From Fallopia convolvulus (Eukaryota > Streptophyta > Magnoliopsida > Caryophyllales > Polygonaceae), in contig OZ024737.1 in the NCBI GenBank assembly GCA_964016875.1, forward strand, positions 36,147,683 to 36,211,682: a stretch of 64,000 nt of DNA. Reading direction: 5' to 3'. Of this stretch, positions 10,401-20,415 are shown piece after piece. Below the pieces are notes generated by a model. It saw nothing but the letters and a program-made list of their open reading frames with translations, was not told the DNA's origin and did not search any database. Within the stretch, counting starts at the first letter, position 1. Every line of letters starts with the position of its first letter. Made by a program: the position numbers and the translations under genes.

Positions 10401-10912
10401 AGCATAATCCTAAAAATAAATCTAAGGAAAGTATTTATATCAAGCTAAAAATATCCAAAAGATCCGAAAATATCCAAATAAACACTTATAAAGTCGGCCC
10501 ATTAGGTCTCGCGGAAGCCCAAATTAGCGTCGCACAAACGCCGCTGAGCGCGGTTTACACCTTCCCAGAGCGCGGTCGCGCTCCCTTTGTAACCGCCCGC
10601 GCCGACGCCGCAGCAACTTCTTCCTCTTGGCGCGGTCTTGACTTGTGCTCCGCGGTTTAGTCCCTTCATCTCTTTTCTTGTAATTCTTGCCTCGGGTCTT
10701 CACTTCCAATGCTCCTTACACGTCCCGAGATCCGTCTTAAACTTTCCATCTACCGTCTCCCACCATCCGACCTGCAATTACGCACAAAGACGCGTAGATT
10801 CCGAACTAAACGAAAATAAAACCTAATCTAAACTTAGAATGAAATCCTAACTAAAAATGCATAAAACGAGAATAAAAACATGCTCTAACAACTACATCTA
10901 TATTCTCTATCA
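7463..10912 (-). repeat. Truncated 3' LTR of the Athila-type element, interrupted by a solo LTR
   Basis: 7463-7548 matches 20723-20808 and 9918-10912 matches 20810-21803 almost base for base. The 3'-terminal 307 bp of the LTR (equivalent of 20416-20722) is absent, and the sequence passes directly into the mariner remnant at 7462. The GC-rich palindrome GAGCGCGGTCGCGCTC lies at 10568-10583. Confidence 0.85.
7549..9912. mobile_element. Solo LTR, 2.36 kb, TSD AAAAC
   Basis: The insert begins TGTAATACTCGG and ends GGGGTGTTACA. It is flanked by AAAAC at 7544-7548 and 9913-9917, and removing it plus one AAAAC restores the LTR sequence seen at 20800-20815. Ends of this kind are typical of plant Ty3/Gypsy chromovirus LTRs. 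No internal domain or PBS is present, so it is a solo LTR from intra-element recombination. Frames inside (for example 8140-8547, 9046-9351) look like chance frames in a GC-richer stretch. Orientation is not certain because both ends read TGTAA. Confidence 0.85.
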
Positions 10913-10951
10913 AATTCCCCCATGCTTGAACCTTGCTTGTCCTCAAGCAAG
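10913..10951 (-). promoter_or_regulatory. 3' polypurine tract and hairpin of the Athila-type element
   Basis: Reading the minus strand: stem-loop CTTGCTTGAGGACAAGCAAG (10951-10932), one base, then TTCAAGCATGGGGGAATT abutting the LTR at 10912. Same module as 4351-4389. Confidence 0.75.
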
Positions 10952-12481
10952 ACATAGAAATCAATCACACCACAAACAAGCAAGTCATGACTTAATTCAT
11001 TTTCAAGAAGCACAAACTTAACCATGAAATCTTTGCATACATATATCGAAAGTTTCAAACCAAGCTATTAATCCATTCCAACCCTCACCAAGGTAATTGT
11101 GTTTGCACTCAACACTCAAGTGTTTAAAGGTATGTGTTTTCGCTCAAAAATCATCTTTGAATGCCAACTACCATATGCTTGCATCAGTGCACTAAATCTC
11201 CACCACGGATGTTCAAATGCACAACATAAATCATGAGGTCTTTTTCAAGGTTGTAATGGGGCCAAGGTATAGACAAGTAGGAAGGGATAATTATATGGCC
11301 ATGTGGTGCTAAATCCGGGAACTAGAATCACTAATACCCAAATTACATCAATCACTCACTCTCAATAACTTCCCAACTTGTATTCCCTTTCTTCCATTAC
11401 TTACTTTTAAGCACTTCTTTCTTTTGCTCAACTTTTGCTTCTTTTTTTTTCTTTCCACAAACCCATTTGAGATTTGTTCTTTCTTTTTCTTTTCATTCTT
11501 CTCTCACAAGAATACTTTGCAATTTTACACATACAACTCATCTCAATCAACCTTTCAAACCAGCTTTACTTAGCGATTTTTCACTAAACATTCCCAACAT
11601 CCTTAACTTTCCAACACTTTTCATTTTGGACATTCCCTTCTATTACACCTCTTCATCTTGCCTCACAAACCCCAAAATATATCAATTAACCCACAAAATT
11701 CCCCTAGTCAAATCCTAATTCCCGGATGAGGGTCAAGCTTATTCGGCTAGGATTAATTTTTTGTGGAGCTAATAAACAAGGCCAAGGCTCAAAACAATGG
11801 GGCTACAAGAACAAAGGTATAATGTAGGGTGGATAAGGATATAAATGAGTTAACGAAAATTTGCCTCAATCACTTTTATATCATGCATTCAAAACATATA
11901 ATGTGGTCTCGAAAAAGAATCTAAACGCAAGTTCTAGAGTTAAGACAATCAAAGTGATACACTCAAGAATATCATGCAAAATTGGCATGTAAAGGCTCAA
12001 AAGAAATCTCACAAGGCAAATTTTTGGTTAGAACTTCATAACTAGCTCAAGTTTTCACTTTCATGCATACTCCTCCATAATTAAGCAATTCTTATTTAGA
12101 ACTTTTTATCATAAACTTAACAAGTTATGGGATATGAAATTATGCTCACTCTTCAAACAAGTGGTTCCCAGGGAAAAATGAATCCTAAATGCAAACAAAA
12201 CACACATTTTTTTTCAAATTTTCAGAAAGTTTCAAAAAATTTAGTGGATTTTTTTCAAACTTTCAATCAATGCATACAAATAAGAATAAACATGCACATG
12301 CAACTATATGATCTAACTAGACCAAGTTCTCATGACAAAATAAATAATCCCCTTCCCCCATGCTTAAACATTACTTTGTCCCCAAAGTAATAAAAACATA
12401 AGAGTAAATGAAAAACTAACCTCATCACAAGAACTTGTCAAACTCGGGAATCTACTCTGATGGTGGTGGTGGGTACCCCGA
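10952..12481 (-). other. Non-coding 3' region of the Athila-type element
   Basis: No credible gene in 1.5 kb. It is homologous in layout, and in patches of sequence, to 2927-4350 of the non-autonomous element (for example around 11718-11745). It holds the internal hairpin TTACTTTG-GGGA-CAAAGTAA (12371-12390) followed in sense by TTTAAGCATGGGGGAAGGGG (to about 12350). The frame at 11467-11718 is pyrimidine-rich chance sequence. Confidence 0.7.
12350..12390 (-). promoter_or_regulatory. Internal hairpin plus polypurine module
   Basis: Sense strand: 8-bp stem TTACTTTG, loop GGGA, CAAAGTAA, then TG and TTTAAGCATGGGGGAAGGGG. Compared with 2968-3010 two stem pairs are changed on both arms (A:T to T:A), keeping full pairing, while loop, spacing and purine tract are the same. 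Confidence 0.55.
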
Positions 12482-14050
12482 TTATGGCCATTCAGGAGCT
12501 GGATATCCAGGATACGGCTGATAAGCATACGGCTGATAGCCCTGCTCAGGTGTGTAACTGTCCATCCTCTGATGCAAGTACCGGGTTTGCTCATCAACAT
12601 AATCAAAACGGCTCGTAGCATAACCCCGGAAATGGTTGAAATCAGCCGCCATGCCGGCCATACGAGTGTGCAAGCCACTCAGTTGTGTAGACAATCCACT
12701 CATCAATTCCACCAAATGATTGTATTGAGTGGTAGACATGTTACCACCTAAACCTTGTTGCTCAAACTCATGAACGGGTGGCACGTCAATGTGCTCATCA
12801 TCATTGTCATCATTCTCCCTATCATCATCTTCAACGACAATATCCTCAGGAGCCGCTACAAACTCCTCATCTTCATCCTCCTCATCGACATCCATAGAAG
12901 CGCTTGCTTCCTCATCATGACCCCTTGCCTTCTTCCTTGTTTTAATTCTTCCAATCACTTCCGAAACCGGTACATCACCATCTTGTGGGTGAATGAGCCA
13001 TGTGTGAGCATTATCCAAACCAATCTCAATCTTCACCCTCTCTGGATTAGGCAACTTCATAGCAAAGGAGCTATTGCCTAACACCCAATAGTACCGATTG
13101 TTCTTGACATACAACACCTTCATCTTGTTGTAGAAATGCAAGTTCATCGGAAGAGGATCAATTCTACCCACACACTGCTCCAAATCAATTCCAAAGTGTT
13201 GGGCGAACTTTGTGATGATACCACCCACAACGATTCGACCGGTATTTCTTTTAATCATGAGCTCTATGTTGTGCATCATAGCGGCACCAAAGTCTACATG
13301 TTGCCCTTCCAGAATACCTCGAAGGAGAAAAATATCCTTCCTAGGGCAATTGTTCTCACCCTCTCCTCTGCCTGTAATAGAGTGAGCAAAGAACCTCTGA
13401 AGAATTCGGATTATTGGATGAGAAATTCCAGACGCCTTGGTTCTAGAAGGCAAGTAGTCATCAGTCCCAAAAAGGAGAGCCCACTTTTCATCATCCATAA
13501 AGGTTGAGCGGTTTTCCCATCTATCAACATGCATCTGGTATTGGGTAAATCTGAACAACTTGTTGATATCATTGAGAGTCATGCTTCTCATCACCCCACC
13601 TAGCTGAAAATTACACCGCCCTTCATTAACAAATCTCCCCTCTAAGATATGAGCCTCCAAGGTGCTCAAGAACTCCAACACGAGGCTTTTGTACACTGGC
13701 AATCTCATGCTCAACATAGTCAAATTGTGATTAAACTCTATCTCCCTCAATTCACTAGCCAAACCAACCTCCTCCAACAAGTCCCAGTCGATGTATCTCG
13801 GAGCTTGGATTTCACGCCCTTTCAATTGATCAAACCGGTCTAGATGCCTCATGTCCCGGAATTGAAGACCATAAGTTGCCGGTGTAATCACATTGCTTGA
13901 GGAAGAAGCTCTAGGTGTAGCTCGGGATCTAGAGGAAGAGGGTGCAATATTTTGAGCTGTAGTTGATGTTGATCGGGTTGCTCTAGTTGCTCTTTGAGGA
14001 CGACTAGGTCCCGATGAGGATGCATTGGCGTTTACCTTGGTACGACCCAT
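12482..14050 (-). CDS. ATHILA ORF-1-like protein (522 aa) in the post-integrase position
   Basis: The first ATG is at 14050 (MGRTKVNANASSSG); the open frame extends to 14143 but only from a TTG. Residues 1-55 are Ser/Thr/Arg-rich; about 60-290 match the plant retrotransposon ORF-1/ATHILA domain (a conserved run with RDMRHLDRF and GREIQAPRYIDWDLLEE). An Asp/Glu-rich segment follows (around residues 330-390), then a tail with heptad-like hydrophobics and a Tyr/Pro-rich end. In Athila elements a frame here is often called env-like, but I see no signal peptide or membrane segment. Its role is unknown; DNA- or capsid-related functions are possible. The frame is fully open although pol is broken. 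Confidence 0.65.
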   Translation of the reverse strand: MGRTKVNANASSSGPSRPQRATRATRSTSTTAQNIAPSSSRSRATPRASSSSNVITPATYGLQFRDMRHLDRFDQLKGREIQAPRYIDWDLLEEVGLASELREIEFNHNLTMLSMRLPVYKSLVLEFLSTLEAHILEGRFVNEGRCNFQLGGVMRSMTLNDINKLFRFTQYQMHVDRWENRSTFMDDEKWALLFGTDDYLPSRTKASGISHPIIRILQRFFAHSITGRGEGENNCPRKDIFLLRGILEGQHVDFGAAMMHNIELMIKRNTGRIVVGGIITKFAQHFGIDLEQCVGRIDPLPMNLHFYNKMKVLYVKNNRYYWVLGNSSFAMKLPNPERVKIEIGLDNAHTWLIHPQDGDVPVSEVIGRIKTRKKARGHDEEASASMDVDEEDEDEEFVAAPEDIVVEDDDRENDDNDDEHIDVPPVHEFEQQGLGGNMSTTQYNHLVELMSGLSTQLSGLHTRMAGMAADFNHFRGYATSRFDYVDEQTRYLHQRMDSYTPEQGYQPYAYQPYPGYPAPEWP

Positions 14051-14987
14051 GATATTACCTACACAACAATCAAAGACACCAAAAACAAGCACAATTCGAT
14101 TGCCCCGGCAAGAGCAATCCACCAAACAAGTAATAATAGACAATAATTGCTCTCAAAACACTCTCTTCCCCCACTAATCTAGATTAATTAGCATGAAAAT
14201 TAATTAATTTCGAAATTATGGATTTTTCAAGTTCTAAACATGAAACTAACTCATAAACATGCTAATATTGTTGAATCTAGACTTAAATTGAAGAAATTTG
14301 GCCTAAAAATCCCTAAAATTGAGGTTTTTATGCAAAACCTAACTTAGTAAATTTTTGGGTTGAGATCTTCAATTTGAGGATGAAATTTGAAGAGAAAAGT
14401 TAGAAATCTTACTTGTTTGATGACTAGGAGTGCAAATCCGGGCTTGATTTGGAGTTTTGATCTTCAAAGGAGCTTGAATGAGGAGCTTCAATGGAGGAGT
14501 AGAGAGGGGGCTGCGTGGGTTTTATGAGGAAGAAGAAAGGAATGGCAAAAAATTAGGGGAATTTCGGGTTTATTTCGCCGAACCCGGCCTCAGCGCGGTT
14601 TGGGGCATGTGAGAGCGCGGTCGCGCTCCCTTTGTAATTGCCCGCGCTGAGGCCGCAGTATGTTGGCCCTTCGGGGCGCGGTTTCAGCGCGGGAGCGCGG
14701 GGGCGCCCAGGTTGGGTCAGCCCGCGTTGAGGCCGCAGTGTGTTGGCCTCGATTTGTTGAATCCCAGTTCTAAATGTAAGGCCGTCTTGACCTCCTCGTA
14801 CCGCGTGTCCCTGATTTCCGACTTTACCTATAACTAAGAAAAACAAAAACAAACCGAAAACCACACAAAAAACAAACAAACCAAAAACACAACTAAATCT
14901 AGAAAATAAAAAGACAAAATCAAAACAAAGCTTGGGTTGCCTCCCAAGAAGCGCTTGTTTAACGTCATTAGCTTGACGCATTACCGC
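14051..14987 (-). other. Spacer between integrase and the ORF-1-like gene, with a GC-rich block
   Basis: It is AT-rich except for a GC-rich block at about 14578-14756 that contains GAGCGCGGTCGCGCTC and GCCCGCGCTGAGGCCGCAG. Close relatives of this block lie in both LTRs and at the gag-pol junction. A 142-residue frame across it (14553-14981) shares a short PRPEG-TYCGLSAG segment with the start of pol simply because the DNA block is duplicated; I do not call it a gene. Confidence 0.6.
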
Positions 14988-16216
14988 TCATGTGTTTGGT
15001 TCGTTCAAAACCGTTTCTTCAAGAATAGCATTGCTAAATCCTTCAAAATACGGCTTCAAACGCTGACCATTCACCTTTTGTAGCGAATGAGTGGCTTCAT
15101 CATAAATTTCCACAGCTCCATGAGGAAACGTCTGAGCTACTACGAACGGCCCCGTCCATCTCGACCTCAGCTTACCTGGAAAAAATTTGAGTCTAGATTG
15201 ATATAGCAAAACTTTATCACCTACCTGAAAACTTTTCCTCCATATTTTCTTGTCATGCAAGGCTTTGGTCTTCTCCTTGTATATGGCCGCGTTGTCATAA
15301 GCTTCTAACCGTAGTTCCTCAAGCTCTTGCAACTGAAGCTTCCTCAACTCACCGGCTTCATCCATCTGCAGACTACAGTTCTTCACAGCCCAATAAGCTC
15401 GGTGTTGGATCTCCACCGGAAGATGACAAGCTTTACCAAACACCAACCGAAAAGGCGATATTCCAATCGGTGTTTTGTAAGCTGTCCTATACGCCCATAA
15501 AGCATCATCTAAGCGAGTACTCCAATCCTTCCGGTTTGGCGACACCGTCTTCTCAAGAATGGCTTTGATCTCTCTGTTTGACACCTCAGCTTGGCCATTT
15601 GTTTGTGGGTGGTAGGCCGTAGAAATCCTGTGTGTGACATGATATTTCTTCAAGAGCGCACTGACCGTTCGGTTACAAAAAAGGGATCCCTTGTCACTAA
15701 TTAAAGCTCTAGGAACCCCAATTCTGGAGAATATATTCGCCTTCAAGAAATCTGCCACAACTCGGGAATCATCAGTCCTGGTGGCCTTCGCTTCCACCCA
15801 TTTGGAAACGTAGTCCACCGCTAATAAAATATAAATATTCCCGTAAGAGCTAGGAAAGGGGCCCATGAAATCTGTACCCCACACATCAAATACCTCACAA
15901 AAGATAATTGAAGTTTGAGGCATTTCATCCCTGCGGGATATATTTCCGACCCTTTGGCATCGGTCACAGGATTTGCAAAAAGCATACGCATCCCGAAAGA
16001 TAGTAGGCCAAAAGAATCCTGCATCCAATACTTTCCTAGCGGTTTTCTTAGCACTAAAATGCCCCCCACAAGCATAAGAATGACAAAATGATAAAACTGA
16101 AGTTACCTCATTATCCGGAAGACAACGCCGGATTTGAGCACCTCGTTCTCCCTCATGAACTAGGCGACTAAGATGGTCCGCCACCACGTTTTCCGCCCCC
16201 TTTTTGTCTTTTTGAT
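14988..16216 (-). pseudogene. Integrase part of pol (Athila-type)
   Basis: About 400 residues: end of the RNase H tether (VADHLSRL), an H-H-C-C zinc-binding segment (SYACGGHFSAKK ... CDRC), and the DDE core with D in GTDFMGP, D in ISDKGSLF and E in GQAEVSNREIK, then a C-terminal chromatin/DNA-binding region (FQVGDKVLLY, GPFVV). All three acidic residues are present. It inserts element cDNA into the genome. It has no start of its own: it is the continuation of pol, displaced into another frame by a short indel near 16214-16218, where the sense strand shows two extra A residues relative to the expected reading. Confidence 0.85.
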
Positions 16217-18787
16217 CTCAATGTTGAATTCACTCAACAATAAGATCCATCTAATCAACCTGGGCTTTGCCTCCTTCTTCGTCAACAAGTAACGAAGGGC
16301 TGCATGATCCGTGTAGACGATCACCTTTGTACCTAGCAAATAAGACCAAAACTTTTCCAAAGCAAACACCACCGCCAAGAGTTCCTTCTCGGTGGTGTAA
16401 TAATTTTTCTGTGCTTCATTAAGAGTCATAGAAGCATAATGAATAACATGAGAAGCCTTACCAATCTTTTGGCCCAAAACTGCTCCTACCACATAGTCGC
16501 TTGCATCACACATCAGCTCAAAAGGTAGGGACCAATCCGGGGGCTGAATTATTGGGGCAGTGGTGAGGCGAGCCTTCAACTCATCAAAAGCTTTTTGACA
16601 AGCTTCATTAAAGTTAAAGGTCACATCCTTCTTGAGTAGCTCACAAAGGGGTGAAGCGGTCTTGGAGAAGTCTTTAATGAACCTGCGGTAAAAACCTGCA
16701 TGACCAAGAAAAGAACGTACTTCCCGAACATTAGTAGGATAAGACAAGGATTGAATTACTTCAACCTTTGCCTTATCAACTTCAATCCCTTTAGATGACA
16801 CTATATGACCTAACACTATGCCCTGTTCTACCATAAAATGACATTTCTCAGAATTAAGACAAAGGTTAGTTTCCTCACAACGTTTTAGCACAAGTGTCAA
16901 GTGAGTTAAACAAGAATCAAAATCATTTGCATGAACTGTGAAATCATCCATAAAGACTTCAATGAAGTTCTCTATGTATTCAGAGAATATACTGACCATA
17001 CACCTTTGGAAAGTGGCGGGTGCATTACATAGACCAAATGGCATTCTTCTGTAAGCGAATGTGCCAAATGGGCAAGTAAATGTTGTCTTGTCTTGATCCT
17101 CGGGTGCAATTGCTATCTGAAAATAACCTGAATACCCATCCAAGAAACAATAGAAGGAACGACCCGCAAGTCGCTCAAGCATTTGGTCAATAAAAGGTAA
17201 AGGAAAATGGTCTTTACGGGTTACCGTGTTGAGCTTTCTGTAATCGATGCATACACGCCACCCGGTTTGAATTCTTGTTGGAATTAGCTCACCATCTTGA
17301 TTCTCCTTCACCGTGATTCCACCTTTCTTAGGAATGACCTGAGTAGGACTTACCCATTTGCTATCCGATATGGGAAAAATCATTCCTGCTTGAAGAAGTT
17401 TCAGGACCTCCTTCTTGACAACTTCCATCATAGGCGGGTTCAACCTCCTTTGTGGTTGTCTTGAGGGTTTTGCTTCATCCTCCAATAGGATTCTATGCAT
17501 ACAAGTAGAGGGGCTTATTCCTCTAATGCCGGCAATAGTCCATCCTATAGCGGATTTATGCTCCCTTAAAACATCCAGCAACCGGTATTCTTGATCTTGA
17601 GTCAACTTGTTTGAAATTATCACCGGTAGAGTGTCTCCATTACCTAGAAAAGCGTACTTGAGGTGGTCCGGCAGTTGTTTGAGTTCTACCTGTGGGGCCT
17701 GCACAATAGAGGGAACAAGCTTCTCGCTTGGCACTGCTAGTGGAATGGGTTTTGAGCCCGGTAGCAAGAGTGGTCGCTCATAGTGAGCGTTCAACTCGGC
17801 TACAATTTCTTGCATATCATCATTAAGCATAAATTCCACTTCATCTATATCAACCACAGAGTTTTCAAGTGTAGATTGCAATTCATCATGATCATTAATG
17901 TCAAAGAAATCTTGAACAAGAGTATCTAACACATCAATTGAACACAAAGAATGAACATCATAGGGGAATTTCATAGCATCATAGATATTGTATTCCACCT
18001 TTTCCCCATCAAAGTCCATGGTTAATGAGCAACTACACACATCAATTTTAGTTTTGGCTGTTTTTAGGAATGGTCTACCTAAAAGGATTGGAGCAACATG
18101 CTTGTCATGTTCCATTTCAAGTACGTAAAAATCAGCAGGGAAAATCAACTTATCAACCATAACAAGCACATCTTCTATTATCCCCTTTGGGTAAACGTTA
18201 GATCTATCAGCCAATTGAATAACTACGGTTGTTGCATGTAATGGACCTAGCTCAAGAGACTCATAAATTGAATAAGGCAAAACATTGATAGAAGCACCTA
18301 AGTCTAGCATGGCCTTTTCAAATTTTCTCTCAGCTATGATACAAGGGATAGTGAACATACCTGGGTCCTCGCATTTTTGTGGCAATCGACTTTGGAAGAC
18401 CGCTGAGATTTGCTCACTGACCTTGATCTTTTGCTTCCCTTTTTGCTTTTGATTCCGCTTGACCGTACATAACTCCTTCAAAAACTTAGCATAGCGGGGA
18501 ACGCTCTTGATAAGCTTGAGTAGCGGAATATTCACCTCACATTTGCTAAATGTTTCGAAGATCTCTTTATCGTTCTCGATCTTACGGGTCTCCTTTAAGG
18601 CTTCGGGAAAAGGTGGGGAAGGTTTGAGAACCGACGTCGAAAGAATTGGAGGTTCTTCGGAAATCACCGCCGGGCCGGTTTGAGCCTCCGGGAGCGCGGT
18701 CGCGCTCAGCCCGGTACTGCCCGCGCTCAGGCCGCAGTATGTTGATCCCTCGGGGCGCGGTGTCAAGCTTGGGGCGCGGTTTGGCAC
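16160..18787 (-). pseudogene. Pol: protease, reverse transcriptase, RNase H (Athila-type), frameshifted
   Basis: An 875-codon frame with no ATG (it opens at GTG). In order: a linker encoded by the GC-rich block; aspartic protease with DLGAS around residue 162 (Athila-like variant of D-T/S-G-A) and ILLGRPFL; reverse transcriptase with VPKKGG, CIDYRKLN, YSGYFQI, TFTCPFGTFAYRRMPFGLCNAPATF and the active site FMDD (about 16940-16957); RNase H with MCDASDYVVGAVLGQ, TEKELLAVVFALEKF and YTDHAAL. All core motifs look intact. The frame leaves register just before the integrase. Gag ends in a different frame, so expression would need frameshifting, or the copy is damaged there too. Confidence 0.9.
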
Positions 18788-18820
18788 CCCTGGCTGGGTT
18801 GGCCGCGCTCAGGTTGAACT
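18685..18820 (-). repeat. GC-rich block at the gag-pol junction
   Basis: Contains GAGCGCGGTCGCGCTC, CCCGCGCTCAGGCCGCAG and two GGGGCGCGGT repeats. Related to 14578-14756 and to the LTR blocks at about 10520-10670 and 21410-21560. Gag terminates and the pol frame opens within it. Confidence 0.75.
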
Positions 18821-20328
18821 TCCAAGTCCGAGTTTTTGCTCCCCTCGGTTTCTTCATCAGGCGATGTTTGTGGCTTTCCGGCTTTGTTTTCCAACACTTT
18901 ACCACTACGGAGAGAGATTGCATTCACATTCTGTTTAGGATTGAGTTCCGTCTGAGAGGGTAACCTGTTGGAATCTTTAGCTTCAAATTTATTCATTGCC
19001 TGTGCAAGTTGGCTCACTTGATTTTCCAAGTTGGTGATGCTTGACTTGGTATCCTGCTGAATTTGGCCCATAGTTTGCTGCATCATGGCCATATTCTGGG
19101 TAAGAGCACGGATCATATCATCTGTGGATGAGGAAGGGCCTTGATTCGGTGCTTGATTCTGAGATTGATGTTGAAAAGGAGGTCTAAAACCTGGCGGCCC
19201 GTTTTGAGGTGCATGCTGTTGATTCTGATTTCCGTACCTCAAATTGTGATGATCCTTCCAACCTAGATTGTACGAGTTTGAATAAGGATCATATGCTGGT
19301 CTTCTTGGCCCATAGCCTCCAAGTGCATTAATTTCCTCCTCTTGAACATGAAGAGTAGGACAAGCATCCGTCTTATGAGTAACATCAGAGCAGAAACCGC
19401 AAGGCTTGACTTGTTGTGATCCCTTCAGCATGAATTGCCTGAACATTGACTTCAACTCATTCACATCTTCATGTAAAGCTGTAACATCAACATAATTGGC
19501 TGCCTTCATTGAAGCTCTTTTGCTGAATTGACGAGAGCCTTCAGAAAGTTCATGAAATAGTTCAAAAGCTTGTTCAGGAGTCTTGTTCAGGATGTTCCCT
19601 CCACATGCAGCATTAACATGTCGGCGTTCTTCATCCAGTAAGCCTTCATGAAGGTACATAACAAGATCCATCTTAGAGTAGCCATGATAGGGGCAGCTTG
19701 AGATTAACTTCTTGAACCTCTCATAATACTCATAAAGCGATTCATTCGGGAACTGTTCAATATTGCTAATGCTCTTTTTCATACTCGAGAGTTTTGTGGC
19801 TGGGAAATATTTCTCAAGGAAAGCCTTTTTCATCTCCTCCCAAGTCTCGATACTGCCAGGAGCCAAATAGTAAAGCCAATCATTCGCTGCATCCTTTAAA
19901 GAGAACGCAAAAGCTCTCAACTTGATTTGGTCATCAGTGATTCCATTTGGTTTCATGCTAGTGCAGACAACATGAAAAACCGATAAATGCTTGTTGGGAT
20001 CTTCACCCGCCTTCCCATAGAATTGAGGAAGGAGGTGAATCAATCCTGATTTCAGTTCAAATTGGACGCCGTCAAGGAGTGCAGGTATCTTCACTGCCAA
20101 TGGTTGTTGTGCCAAATCTGGTGCAGTTAACTGTCTCAGTGTCTGAGCCATCTCTGGTATTTCAGGAACGCTTTCAGAATCAGAATCAGAAGAAGAAGAG
20201 GAAGATGCCAGATTGAACGGTAGTTCTCGAGAATTCGCACGAGCTTGCCTGCGCAATCTAGAGATTGTCCTTTCGATTTCTGAATCAAATGCAACAAGAG
20301 ATAGATTAGTAGCACGGGTATGAACCAT
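18763..20328 (-). CDS. Gag polyprotein (521 aa) of the Athila-type element
   Basis: Begins with ATG at 20328 (MVHTRATN), about 65 bases after the PBS. Residues about 85-270 form the plant retrotransposon gag domain (KHLSVFHVVC, AANDWLYYL, LYEYYERFKKLISSCPYHGY, QAFELFHEL). A CCHC zinc knuckle CGFCSDVTHKTDAC sits near residue 315. Gln/Pro-rich and coiled-coil linker follows (SSITNLENQVSQLAQAMNKFEAKD). It forms the particle and binds element RNA. It ends inside the GC-rich block at 18685-18815 and overlaps the pol frame by about 25 bases in another frame. Confidence 0.9.
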   Translation of the reverse strand: MVHTRATNLSLVAFDSEIERTISRLRRQARANSRELPFNLASSSSSSDSDSESVPEIPEMAQTLRQLTAPDLAQQPLAVKIPALLDGVQFELKSGLIHLLPQFYGKAGEDPNKHLSVFHVVCTSMKPNGITDDQIKLRAFAFSLKDAANDWLYYLAPGSIETWEEMKKAFLEKYFPATKLSSMKKSISNIEQFPNESLYEYYERFKKLISSCPYHGYSKMDLVMYLHEGLLDEERRHVNAACGGNILNKTPEQAFELFHELSEGSRQFSKRASMKAANYVDVTALHEDVNELKSMFRQFMLKGSQQVKPCGFCSDVTHKTDACPTLHVQEEEINALGGYGPRRPAYDPYSNSYNLGWKDHHNLRYGNQNQQHAPQNGPPGFRPPFQHQSQNQAPNQGPSSSTDDMIRALTQNMAMMQQTMGQIQQDTKSSITNLENQVSQLAQAMNKFEAKDSNRLPSQTELNPKQNVNAISLRSGKVLENKAGKPQTSPDEETEGSKNSDLEVQPERGQPSQGCQTAPQA

Positions 20329-20393
20329 ACAAGTGGTTCACACCCAAAAAGAAATAAAAAGTAACACTAGATAAATACCAATAAATAGCCGAG

Positions 20394-20411
20394 TCCCCGA
20401 CAACGGCGCCA
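20394..20411 (-). other. Primer-binding site, tRNA-Asp type
   Basis: The minus strand reads TGGCGCCGTTGTCGGGGA, four bases from the LTR end at 20416. It matches the Athila-type tRNA-Asp primer site. Confidence 0.85.
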
Positions 20412-20415
20412 AATT

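Noticed and set aside
10524..10826. Small frames repeated at 21415-21717
   Set aside because: LTR duplicates; composition-driven over the GC-rich block.
14553..14981. 142-residue minus-strand frame sharing a segment with the start of pol
   Set aside because: The similarity comes from the duplicated GC-rich DNA block; no independent gene evidence.
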